From Phellopilus nigrolimitatus (taxonomy: Eukaryota > Basidiomycota > Agaricomycetes > Hymenochaetales > Hymenochaetaceae), in assembly GCA_021029095.1 (NCBI GenBank), contig JAJOHG010000125.1, positions 1 to 64,000 of the forward strand: a DNA stretch of 64,000 bases, read 5' to 3'. Under the pieces are notes generated by a model that worked only from the letters and a program-made list of their open reading frames with translations, searched no databases and had not been told where the DNA came from. Positions 1-11,289 of the stretch are shown here, in pieces; the first letter of the stretch is position 1, and each line of letters starts with the position of its first letter. The position numbers and the translations under genes were made by a program.

Positions 1-130
1 TACGGTGAGACCCGCCGGAACTTTTGTTTTTCATTCTAAATCTGACACGGACAACGCGCAGCTGGAGACCACCATTCCCTCTCGGTAACAAAGATCGCTA
101 TCCAATTTGAGCTTAACTTAGTGTTCACCG

Positions 131-650
131 CCATTCATAAGGCATCGCGCACCGAGCGATGAAAGATGGGGAGCTGGAAGGGAAGTTCATTCCGAAGGGA
201 TCTCTGATCATGCCAAATATCTGGTCAGTCTCTGCATCTACACTCTTTTTTCTTCGTGAACTTCTATTTTAAATCAATGGAAGGCAAATGATGCATGACG
301 AACGCAACTATACCGATCCTGAGGCTTTTCTGCCGGAGCGCTTCATGGTGACTCACGAAGCAGCCTCGAAGCCCGTACTTGACCCAGCTTCTGCTGTATT
401 TGGATTCGGAAGACGGTTAGAAGAATGGCCTGCGGATAATTTATCTGCTTGACTGACTACTTTGTTTATTTGTTTGTGCTCGAAGCATCTGCCCTGGGCG
501 TCACTTCGCAGAGGCGAGCGCGTGGTTGGCAATAGCAAGCATCTTAGCCGTTTTCAATTTGGAGCCAGTTTCGGACGAGAACGGAAAAAAGATCCAGCCA
601 GACGGAATATTCACATCTGGTCTACACATGTGAGTACAGTGTTATGAAAT
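131..650 (+). pseudogene. cytochrome P450 3' relic
   Basis: These are the last exons of a membrane-bound fungal cytochrome P450 (heme monooxygenase). One exon (about 144-228) encodes the segment around GKFIPKGSLIMPNIW, typical of CYPs just before the PERF region. The next exon has HDERNYTDPEAFLPERF and then FGFGRR. A phase-2 intron (416-485, GT-AG) splits the heme loop, and the following exon starts ICPGRHFAEAS, giving the complete heme-binding signature with its cysteine ligand. Upstream of the first exon the expected conserved stretch can only be read through a stop and small deletions (about 131-145), and no N-terminal exons are seen within the window edge. The C-terminal tail after 628 is unclear. 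I read it as a decayed or edge-truncated gene. The P450 assignment is firm; the subfamily is not determined. Confidence 0.75.
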
Positions 651-932
651 GATCCAGCATTCTAAGCATTGCTGCCAAACAGTGAACCAGAAAAATTCGA
701 TTGTAGAATCGTCCCTCGCAGCGAGAATTCAGTCTGTCTTATCGAGAAAGCTGTTTCAGCATATTAACTAAGAACTCGACGTCGATGGTTACTCGCTGTT
801 GGATAGCATAGTAAAATCACTACGGCCGGAGCCCGCGTCAGCTTAGCTAAGATTAGTCACACCGGCAGGGGACACCTTAGCAAAAGTAATTAGTCACCAC
901 GACCTGGCTAAGATTATCGGTCCATTATAAAA

Positions 933-935
<3 letters not shown>

Positions 936-974
<39 letters not shown>

Positions 975-1001
975 ACCCCCCCCCCCCCCCCCCCCCCCCC
1001 G

Positions 1002-1041
<40 letters not shown>
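936..1041. repeat. 106-bp poly-C tract
   Basis: An almost pure cytosine run, broken only by one A at 975 and one G at 1001. It lies between the P450 relic and the promoter of the rvt-type gene. Such a tract can form G-quadruplex/i-motif structures, but it is also a classic place for assembly or polishing artefacts. Confidence 0.95.
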
Positions 1042-1044
<3 letters not shown>

Positions 1045-1283
1045 TTGCACCCAGCACACTTGAACCAACACCTTAATTCACAAGCCCAGGTTAAATCTTC
1101 ATTCCAATCGCACGAAACTCAGAAAGTAAAATTAAAATAGCGCGGCTATACGTTTGTTTCTTTGTTAATACGCAATTGCAGAAGCATTCTAGCTCCAGTG
1201 AAATGTGAATCAAGCTGACTCGACATCAAAATGACCGAGTAAGTGACTCCATACTGTAAATTTAATGCTGGGCGCTGCGAACT

Positions 1284-1403
1284 CACGTGACTCACTGCGA
1301 ATCAGATTAGGGCTCCGCACGGTACCGTACACGGACACGGCCGTAGAATTACGGTTACCTGCGGAGATGCGACATCAAAATGGGGTCGCGCCTTCAATAT
1401 AAA
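1284..1403 (+). promoter_or_regulatory. promoter elements of the rvt-type gene
   Basis: A palindromic E-box CACGTG (1284-1289) overlaps a GCN4/AP-1-like TGACTCA (1288-1294). A TATAAA box at 1398-1403 lies about 85 bp before the ATG at 1485, which is a normal fungal layout. The factor assignments are inferred from motif only. Confidence 0.45.
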
Positions 1404-1484
1404 CTGTTTAAAAGGTCAACCGTCTCTCACCGGTCTATCACTACTTGCGCTTTTCTCAGTCGTTACCAAACTACTCGGCGAACT

Positions 1485-4234
1485 ATGTCCACCGAAGCTT
1501 TTGGCGAGACCCCTCCAGTTTATAACCAAGGTCAAGCTCGATGAGCTCGAAAAGCGGCGTCAAGCGTACGCTGCGCACGCGTCGAAGACTGTCGCAGACG
1601 CGAAGGCACGCGGAGAAGGCGATCCCATTACGCACCTTGCGGCGCTTGTCGAGGGGATGAAGGCCTGGCCAGGCGCATGGTCGCCCGATATGAACCTCGT
1701 TGATATGGAAAGGTATCTCGAACAAGCGCGGCGCGACTCAGGCTTTCCCCGCACAATTCTTCAGGAATGGATCCATCGGGCTGAAGCGCAGATTGGATTT
1801 GAGAGCACGCGCTACGAGTACGCACGTCTGTTTGGGAATCTCCTCACCGACTGGCTTCAAGATAAATCAGCGCGCACCGATATATCCGTTCCTATCGAAG
1901 GCGAGAGCACTCTGACACCAGATGGTTTTGAGAAGGTCAACAGGAAGGAGACGCTCGAGCAGAAGGAGAAGCTCGAGTCACTCATCTTCGAGACGAAAGA
2001 GATTGATGTCAGTGCTCTTGAGGCGTACTTGAAGGACCTCTTCTCGTCGAAGGAGGCCGAGGAAGCGCTAGAAAAGCTGCGCAAACGGATTAAGAAGTTC
2101 TCTGAGGACCTACGCAAGCGTACGATCCAGCCGAGTGAGGTCGAGAATGTCATCAAGTCCGTTCTCCAGTCCGATGTCCTGTCTGACGACAAGCAGGCGA
2201 CATTGAAGGACTTTCTGCGAAAGCCCACCATCGTGAAGGAGCTCGCGAGCGTACTCAATATGCAGCTTTCGTCAATCAAGTCGTGGAGCTGGCCGCAGGA
2301 AGGCGTGCTTCTCGAGCCCCGGCGCCATCTGAACGGAAAAACACGTTTCTTCCTCGATGCGGAAATCCTTACCTGCTTACTTCTTCACTACCTTGGGATG
2401 ATCTGGTCCATCGAATTCAAGGATAACCTCAAGCTGCTCCAGTCGAGCAGGGTCTGGAAGCTGCCTCCGCGGACACTCACGCGCGTGGACCATAAGCGGC
2501 GGGACGTCTTTTTCGGGGATACAGAACGGGACAATAGCATTGACAAGCTCCGTCGTAAATTCAAACAGGAGAACTTCTTCATGTGCCAGCTCCCGTCTTC
2601 GTTCACTGACACCGCGGACGTCTACAAGGAGGATTCTAGTGACTCGGATGACGATCTCAGTGATGTGTTCGCGGAACCGAAGGAGTTAGACGACCAAGGC
2701 CCTCTCTTCGACACGCCGGTCGATCTGAAGCAGTCGCTCCTGCACATCCTATCTGCGGACATCGTCATGAACAAGGCGCTGCACGGGAAATGCGCGATTG
2801 TGCGCACGGATCTCGAGTGGTTTGGTCCATCTCTGCCTTTCGCGACGATCATAACAATCCTCAGGTTCTTCGGGATGTCCGAAGAGGATGTACAGTTCAT
2901 GCAGGCATTTCTCTCTTGCCCGATTGTGTTTAAAGATGACCCGTCTGGCCTAGTGCGTACGCGCAAGCGTGGTGTTCCGATTGCGTACATGCTCAAGTGA
3001 GCACCGTTTCTCTCTATTCATCTGCAATCTGTTAAATAGACATTACTCTACAGCACAGTTTGCGGTGAGCTCGTTATGTCTGTCATGGACTTCGCTGTGA
3101 ATCAGAAAGCGGATGGCCTCTTCCTTCATCGCATCCACGACGACTTCTGGTTTTGGGATTCGGACGCCTCGCGCTGTGCCTCGGCGTGGACGGAGATGCA
3201 GCGGTACGCGGCACTTGCTGGACTTACGTTTAATGCAGAGAAGACGGGTTCGGTCGTCATCGGCACAGAAGAATTTCACCGCGATCTTCCGCGTGGCGAT
3301 GTACGCTGGGGCTTCCTACGCATGGATGCGAACGCGAATGGCCAGTTTGTCATCGACCAAGCGATGGTCGATGAACACATTGGAGATGCGCCGCCAGCTC
3401 GCGGCGACGACTTCCATCTTCAGTTGGACGCAGGCGTATAACAAGTACATGGCGTTTGTTGTCCGCAACTGCGGTGCGCCCGCAATCGTGTACGGCAAGC
3501 CACACATCGACGGAATCATCGACGCGCTTGCGCGCATCCAGAAGACGCTCTTCTCAGCGGAACCGGGTAATGTGCAGTGTAGCTTTGCCGATGCGTTAGC
3601 GCGTATGCTTGAGGCTAAATTTGGCGTGCGCGCAGCGGAAATTCCGCGCGGGTGGTACCTCTGGCCCAACGCTGCGGGCGGGCTCGAGGTGAAGGATCCG
3701 TTCGTTGACCTTTTCCTCGTGCTCGATGGCTATAAGGAGAAGACACCGGAGGAGATCCTGAAGCGGGCACAGGCGGAGGACGACAGGCGATACGCGGAGG
3801 AGAAGCAGCGCTGGGAGAACGGCGAGTCGACCAATCGCGCAGGCCGCTACGATCTGGCGATGGGCGAGCTCGACGTCGTGTCCCCGGGCGATCCCTTTTT
3901 TTCGTTCGATGAATTCACAAAAAGCCGGGAGGAGCGCGGCGCGTGGTGGTGTACCGCGTACGAAGAACTGCTGCGCCGCCCCGTGCGTTCGCAGGTTGTG
4001 TGCACGCCGCAGCTGGAGGCGTCGCTGGCAGTGCTTGGAGACGGCATCGAGGCTTTCCGAGCGACGCGCTCTGGCGGCTGGGCGACGCTCAATCCGTACT
4101 GGAAGTGGGTCATTGGGCTGCACCATGACGAGATGGTAAGTAAATTCGGCAACCTCACGGCCGTCGAGCCAGCATCTATCCCCGGCGGTATGGTCTCAGT
4201 GTTCAAGGGCTCGAGAATGAGGTGGGAGCAGTAA
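1485..4234 (+). CDS. rvt-type reverse-transcriptase-related cellular protein, with two frame breaks
   Basis: About 890 aa in two exons: 1485-2996, intron 2997-3053, 3054-4234. The N-terminal third is helical and charged (residues about 1-250). The RT core follows: motif A RTDLEWFG, with the catalytic Asp codon at 2809, then RKRGVPIAYML before the intron. Motif C is LHRIHDDFWFWD with Asp-Asp codons at 3139-3144. These match the rvt genes (Gladyshev and Arkhipova), which are single-copy host genes lacking endonuclease, integrase or LTRs; none of those domains is found here either. The C-terminal 280 aa are unlike retrotransposon pol. The best ATG (1485, good context, below a TATA box) is one base out of frame with the long ORF; the phase changes within about 1508-1520. 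A second 1-nt shift is at the GG of 3382-3383. The upstream and downstream frames are well conserved, so either these are sequence errors or the gene is newly dead. The stop lies 127 bp from the lamA-like stop (tail to tail). Confidence 0.82.
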
Positions 4235-4360
4235 AGAGGTTATTTCGTGTCAATCAGTCTTAGACACCAGAAATCTTCGAATTTTGTATGTAGATTTGCA
4301 CATGTATCATTCAAAACAAAATCATCTCAGCATGAACTCATGTACATTCCCGTTCTCACA

Positions 4361-7300
4361 TTAGTCAGCAAAGAAAACAAGCTTATCACCCGCTTGCACA
4401 ACCTTGCCTTCCTTCATTCCTTTCCCGAAGCCAGAAACCCTCAGTCCAACATTTTCCTCTCCCGCAGAAACGGCAATCTCCGTCTTCATTGCCTCCAATA
4501 CGACCAACACTTCCTCCGCTGAGTTCACCAGATCACCAATCCTGGTTTTCACCTGCCAGACAGAGCCAGACAGAGATGCAGTAATATAGTTTTGCGTTTC
4601 GAAATCATCTGATCGAGTCATATGAGACAAGAAGGCGGATGAAATAAGACTGAATACTCACCAGTATCTCCAACTTGCATGTCTATTGCACTGCCTTTGC
4701 TTTCTTCTTTTTCTTTCCATTCCTTAAGAAGTATTTGCTCTCTGTCATTGTCGCTATTGTTCAGTACGAAACACTTTGGACATGATGATTTGCATTCACC
4801 TCGCTTCTTCGGACGCTACACCATGTTCCTGTCGCCGCTTGAAAGCCGTTATCTCGTCCCTCATCGAAGCCACGAGATGTACATAGTCCTCCATCGAAAA
4901 AGTCACCGGCTCGATCTATGATGTCATGAGTAGCATAAGTTTAGTACAAAACTGTAAAGAATCATCTGCTACTACTTACCTTGAACGAATAACGCCCGCT
5001 ATCAAATTCTTTTTCGATCTTCATGACTCATAATGAGCTACAGACGTTTCAGCTTAAGAATCTATAAGTACCTGTGTGTATTCCTCTTCGGTCACAGGCT
5101 CAAACTCAACCTGAGAGAACATGAGCTAGCGATTATGCCGATGGGATTGAGTACTCGCCTGGTCGAAGGGCTCCAATAACCAAGGTCGATCGGACGCGAA
5201 GTTCAATCCCTTCCCCCATGCTTGCCATGTCCTCCCAAATAGTTGATAACCTCCTGGAGATTCGACAGGATATATAGCCGCGATGAGACCAGCGATACCG
5301 ACAGCACCCTCCGAGAATAACATGTTTAGAAAGTGGAGGGAGCACGAGCAGACTGAGACCTACTCGGGGCGTATAGGTCCTAGATGGGTTCATCTTCTGG
5401 CTGACTAGTCGGCACCGAGGATCAATCTGCCGTACGTCTGTTAACCACGCACTTCAATAATCAGGACGTATTGTACTGACTGGAACGAGGAAGGGGCAAG
5501 CGAGATAGAACCCGACTCCAAATACCAGCTGCAGATTGAATCAGCATTTTCCACCGTGTCATTTGTCAGAATTACCCATGACGAAGACACGAGTAAGCGC
5601 AGAGCCTCTTCCGCACCACCTTCCACGCCATTATTTCTGGCCAGGTATTCAATATTACTCGGAAGATAAACAGCGTTCTCCCTCGTAGACTTCATGTAAC
5701 GTAGCAGAGCTTCCTTGTTCCACTTGTCATCAAGGACAATAGGAAAGGTCAGCTTTCGCGCAGAAAATTTTGCATCTTCAAGGGAAGAAGGAAGAGACTC
5801 CTCGACGTCTATGAGAATAGAGAGTAATTCTGCCTGCCGTATTTGCATAGTGTCATAATGAACCTTCATCAAAGGGAGTGGTCAATAATCGACTATTTCT
5901 GATTACTTGTGAGATCCAAACCATTGTTGATCGAATGCACGGGGCGAATTCTTTGATTCCTGCAAAACCAAGCTTTCGCGCTGACGTTTCGAAGGCATGG
6001 ATATGTGCTCGAATAGAGAAGTCAAGCTCCATATGGCCATACTCAACTAATATCGCAGAGTCACCGGCCTAAACAAGTCATGTAAGTACGCTAGTCAGAC
6101 AAACGGCAAGGAGACATATGCGAAATAATAATGGCCACCTGTCTGAAGACAACTTTTGGCTTTCCAGGTAAAGCGGGTATAGTGTGCAATTTCGGGTCAC
6201 GAAGAGCTTGACCTTCCGGCGAAAACTTGAGTAAGTCGAAAGGAGATGCGTTGAAACCAGAGGAGATTGCGATAACAGTTTCAAGCCATTTATCACATAA
6301 CTCTTGCAGACGGAAAGCGTCACCGTAAGAAATCCGCTCAAACCGTACCGAGTCCCCGGGTCGAAGTTGCCCGATTTTCCATCTGGATAAATCAGTACGT
6401 ACGTGTAACATTGAACACACTACGATACTCACTGATCTGCGGTAGCGATGGTCGAAATGCAGAGGTAGCCACCCATGCTCGGCCCTTCATTCGTGAGAAT
6501 AACGGGTGTATCTCCATTCAGGTTCACTGATCCACGGGCGTAGCCGTTGTCAAGAATATTGGAAGGATGTGAGCCGCCTTCGCCACCATTTTGCCTGGCC
6601 CATTCTAGTATTGGTTGGTCCCTGTCGGATGATAGAGAGTCTGGAGGTTCGAGTCGAACGCCCATTCTGTTGCTCGCCGAGCTGACTTTCCAGTCTCGCC
6701 GGTAGAAGGCTTCGATGCCGGCACTGGTAAGGTACTCGATATCGTCGTGTGGGCCTGGAAGAGAAAACAGAATCCATTGCGAAGGATATTTCGGGATAAG
6801 ACGTTGTGGAAGAGGAGAAAGGACATGAGCGGATGAAATCGATGAGCGTATCTGTAGTACGTCGCTTGTTTGCAGCGCTCTGCCCTTAACGAAAGCTCAG
6901 AATAAATTGAATTAAGTTTAGAATTGATTAAACACACCTGGTAGCCTCCTAAACCCATCGACGTTGACTTCGAGCCAAGATATGTCGGAATACCCGGGAA
7001 GCCGCCCAAAATCGAAATATACGCGCGTAGACCTCCACCAGACCCCTTGCAACCCCATCTTGTCCAATCGTCAATCCGCCAACAGTAAGCTTTGATCCCG
7101 CAGGCACGATAATCTTGCTCCACATTGATACTTCTCTGCCATCGATCAACACACTCGCCGGCGCACCAGTTACAGCAACAGCCGCTTGGACATGGAATAT
7201 CGCAGTAAACATCGAGCCACCTTTCACTCCGCTAGTGCTGGGGGGGATGACGAGCTCAAGCCCTTCGCAATCGAGAGTATTTCCGACGATCGCATTGCCG

Positions 7301-9276
7301 GCTTGGAATGCGAGCTGGTCCATAGGACCGCTTAAAGGAATTCCTAGACCGATGTCTCTGACAGGCAAAGACTGAACCGTCGCATTTATCCCTGGAGAAA
7401 GTACAGTGAAAGCGCTAGGTGCTAAGGGTGAGAATCAAGAAAGCATTTGATGATAATATTATTACCTGGGAACATATGAGACACCTCCGTTATCGACCCA
7501 TTCCGTTGTTGCATGTCCGCGTCTGAAAACGGACTCCTGCAAAACTTTCTGAATGAACGGAATATTATTCGGAGTGCCTTTTATAACAAATCTATCCTTC
7601 TTTGACTTCTCGTTCTCGAACACATCTTCAGATAGAACGGTAGCAAGTTTGTCTATGGCATCTTCCCTTGTAGTTCCTTTTACAACGATCTTGGCTACCA
7701 GTGGATCGTAGAATGGCGATACGACCATTCCAGTCGATACCTACGTAGGATACAGTTCGAGTTTGATGCTCGACTAAAAACTGCTTTCCAACTCACCCAT
7801 GAGTCGACCCGAATGTCCTCATTTTCAAGAGGAAATTCGACATGCTGCAAGAGTCCTGGACTCGGGGAAAATCCAGTCGCGGGGTTCTCGCAATACACGC
7901 GCACTTCAATGGCGTGCACATCAGTCGGGGGCAATAAGAAGCGTTCTTGGTCAAGCAAAGCTGGCGAGAGGCCGCGCACTTCATTTGGTATTTTCGTTCG
8001 TTCGCACCCGCCTTGCCGAATCATCAGCTCTACAATGTCAAGACCCGAATAAAGTGTCTCGGTCACTCCGTGCTCGACCTGCGATAAATTTGTGAATTAT
8101 GTAAAACTAGAAATATGTTTGATCTATACCTGGAGGCGCGTGTTCATCTCGAGGAAGTAGAATTTTCCAGTCTTGTCATCAACAAGGAACTCAACCGTAC
8201 CTAGTCAACTTCAGAAATATATACAGCGAGCACGAAATGAAAAAGGCCCACCAGCAGAGCTATAATTGATTAGTTTTCCTAATCGAACTGCTGCATCGTA
8301 AATGTTCTTCCGTAAGTCTATCACCGTATTCAGTATACTAGTGAAAAAGAAGAAGAAAAGCCCCCGTCAATCGCATACCTTGACGTTCTATAAGAAACGG
8401 GCTCGGCGCCTCCTCGATGATTTTCTGATGTCGTCTTTGTACGCTGCATTCGCGCTCTCCCATATGTATGACATGATCAAGACCATTTCCAAATATCTGC
8501 TCCAATTTCTGAGCTGCGAATGAAGATCCGAATACTAGGGACATACTTGTACTTCGATATGACGCGAGGAATCGAAGAATTTCTCCAAGAATATGCCATC
8601 GTTGTGAAAAAGGGTCTGAGGTTTGCCAATAACTCAGTATATAATATGTAAAAACTTAAGAGATTAAACTAACCTTCGCTCGCTGCTGTGTCGACAGCAC
8701 ATTTGTCCTCAGCTGCCCCACATCTCTGCACACGACCATACCCATACCGCCTCCTCCAGCTGTCGCTTTCAGCATTACCGGATACCCAATCTCTTCCGCC
8801 ACGTGCTCCGCCTCTTCTAGATTTGCTATCAGCCCATCGGAGCCAGGAACAACAGGAACTTCCACCTTTATCGCCAAAGCGCGAGCGCGGTGCTTCAAGC
8901 CCATCTCCTCGATGACGCTCACGCTTGGCCCAAGTAAAGTGATACCTGACTCCGCGAGGAGCATGGCGAACTGCGCATTCTCCGAGAGAAACCCGTATCC
9001 CGGGTGCACTATTGTGACGCTCCTTTCGATGCAAATGCGCACGATCGCAGAGGCGTTGAGGTATGCCTTCGCGTTTTCGTTCGCGGTGCGTTCCTCGTCC
9101 GACGCTGGAGTGTTCAAAGGAACAGCCTCATCGGCAAGGAGGACGTGCGGCGCGGTTGCGTCAGCCTCGGTGTACACCGAGACGGTGCGCACGCCCAGAC
9201 GCTTTGCTGTGCGGAGAATGCGTACGGCAATCTCGCCACGATTGGCAACGAGGAGTTTGTGTTCTTCAAGAGACAT
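4361..9276 (-). CDS. lamA: lamA-like biotin-dependent fusion: biotin carboxylase, PxpC/AHS2, PxpB/AHS1, biotinyl domain
   Basis: A gene of about 16-18 short exons; the first seven are 9276-8674, 8615-8547, 8496-8379, 8317-8252, 8200-8130, 8078-7797 and 7740-7466. The domains in order are: biotin carboxylase ([61 protein letters not shown]); the AHS2/KipA (PxpC) domain starting [20 protein letters not shown] and containing [20 protein letters not shown]; the AHS1/KipI (PxpB) domain ([36 protein letters not shown]); and a C-terminal biotinyl domain with the biotin lysine in [10 protein letters not shown]. There is no amidase domain, so it is not a full urea amidolyase. The layout equals fungal LamA/urea carboxylase-type proteins. 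With the adjacent lamB it probably opens lactam rings (2-pyrrolidinone or 5-oxoproline). One frame break occurs in a C-run at 7043-7046 (one base short), inside the PxpC domain; all other junctions splice in frame. The start was chosen at [15 protein letters not shown]. Confidence 0.88.
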
Positions 9277-9662
9277 GGGCGATTAGGCTAGGTATGTGCG
9301 AGTCGCCGACACGAAGTCAAAGTTCCACACAACTAGCGGAGAAAAGATTAACATATGCGAGAAAGGACGATATGAAGCTACGTACCATATCGTCATGTAA
9401 TTCTCTCCAGAATGAGCACGAGACCAGATGACCCAGTAGCATCTCGTCAGTCACGTGGTGTGTGCGAGAGATAGAAGGCCTTCGGAGAGATAAGCGTTCT
9501 AAACTAGACGCTCTGGGAATGAGAACAGACATACAAGCGCGTGATTTCAGCCCAGATAAGCCAATGCGATCGTCATCAAATCCACAAAAAATTGTGCTAT
9601 CTCTTATATTCATATGATTCATACGGAACGTCCTTTAATATTTCTGCGATGATTCCTTTGAC

Positions 9663-10945
9663 TTAGGCGAATCCGGCTTTCCTGTTACTCTCGTCAACGA
9701 GACGCTTCACTGTCTGCGCGATTTCGACTGTGCCCTGAGTTCAGAAGACCGGGGTTAGGTATGCGGGATCCTATTTTTGAGGCGGGCACCCTTACCGGAG
9801 TGTCAGAATGGACGCAGATAGACACCTCTTCCACGCCCTCTCCAATGGGAAGTGTGCCACTTTTAGTCGTCACCAGGCCTTCAGCCAACATCTTCTTGAC
9901 CTGTCATGACAGACGCGCGATCTGTAAAGTACGAGGCACAACATCGAGAAAATTGACGTACCCGCTTTTCAACCTCTTCCAAGGTGATAGGGTCATGTTT
10001 CCTGGGCGCACATAAATCACCTCAATCTCGCAGCAGAAAAGCCGACATGAGACTTAATACGCACTTTGTGATCAACAAAGCTCCCTCTGGACTATATTCC
10101 AAGTCTGCGAACCATTCTGCAAAGTATAGGAATCATCGGAATCATCATGGAAGATAAGAGAAAACTGGATTTAATCACACCTGCGATGAACTTGACACCG
10201 AGTTCTTCGGCGGCCTTCTGATGACTCGTGCCAGCTAGGCCCATAAAAGCAACATTGAAAGTCTTAGAAACGCCAACGACTGCACGAGAAAGCTCCGGAG
10301 AACGAGCTGTCTGGCTGTAGACGGCGCCATGCGGTTTGACCTAGAATGTTATGAAGTCAACTTGGTGCGGGTCAACTCTGAGATTCACATACATGATTCA
10401 TTTGCAGTCCATGGCGTTGCAAGAACCCAAATAAAGCGCCGACTTGATAGATGAAGCATGAAGCGAGCTCATCCTGTAGTCAAAACACCGTTTCCCGTCA
10501 AATACATACACAAAAGGATGAAGTAGACAACTTACAGGTTCAATTGCCATCTCCCTCCTTCCAAAGCCCTGGTGGTCAGGAAGAGACGGATGAGCGCCGA
10601 CGCGAACACCATTCTCTTTGGCGAGAATGACCGTCTTATCCATTATCATGAAGTCGCTGGAATGATACCATTAACTTTGCGAAAGCCTTCACAAAGATAG
10701 AGACACTAACGACGCATGGAATCCGCAGGCAATATTAGCGAGATGTATCGTCTTCATCAGCGAAGTGTCGTCACCCTGAGCAAGGATTCAGCAGTAACTT
10801 TTTATTCACGAGAGAAAGGATTGATGACAAATACCATGCTGTACAGAGAGTAACCCTTGAAAATAAATGAACTAAGCGCGAAAACCATCGCGATTCACGA
10901 ACGCACCTCCCCCATGTCGCAGTTCACCGTCGCGCGAAGAGGCAT
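9663..10945 (-). CDS. lamB: LamB/YcsF family protein (PxpA, 5-oxoprolinase/lactamase subunit A)
   Basis: A complete gene in about nine small exons. It starts [13 protein letters not shown] (exon 10945-10907), the family's N-terminal NCDMGE metal-site motif. It continues with [14 protein letters not shown], an exon with [19 protein letters not shown] (10398-10649 region), [11 protein letters not shown], and a C-terminal exon ending [13 protein letters not shown] then TAA at 9665-9663. Every exon joins in frame and the length (about 250-260 aa) suits the family. In bacteria PxpA works with PxpB and PxpC in ATP-dependent opening of 5-oxoproline; in Aspergillus nidulans lamA and lamB are required for 2-pyrrolidinone use. 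Here lamB lies directly upstream of the lamA-like gene on the same strand, 386 bp apart, not divergently as I recall for Aspergillus. The joint function is inferred from this pairing. Confidence 0.88.
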
Positions 10946-11289
10946 GTTCTGCCAATGCAGCACACCTAATCTCAGAGTGGATGTCTACCTCGACGGAAAA
11001 TAAGAAGGGACACGTGTGACTAGAACGCCCCACGCCCGTTTTGTCGAGCCGCGATGCCGAGATTACGTACGTGATGACACACATAGCTGGACCGAGCATT
11101 TGAACGATGCCAACATCTTCAGGCTCCTACTTTACTGGCCTGCTTATTTTCTGGATAGTCGTGGCTGACTTTTCATAATGAATAAAAGAGCAGTTTTGAA
11201 GGCTACAACGTGCTTTGGCGATTTCAGATCTCGCGAACTTCGAGTTAATGCTGCATGATATCTAGAACGTGCCGTATGTTCTTTCTATT

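Noticed and set aside
353..647. Short ORFs on both strands over the P450 relic
   Set aside because: They overlap in the wrong frames or cross the heme-loop intron; the P450 exon reading explains the region.
936..1041. Poly-C tract as a telomere or centromere repeat
   Set aside because: No repeated telomere unit (such as CCCTAA) and normal genes on both sides.
1857..2996. Minus-strand ORFs of 124-140 codons inside the rvt-type gene
   Set aside because: Shadows of the GC-rich coding strand with no motifs of their own.
4361..9276. Calling the large gene a urea amidolyase (DUR1,2)
   Set aside because: No amidase (allophanate hydrolase) domain is present, and the adjacent PxpA gene points to the lam/5-oxoprolinase system.
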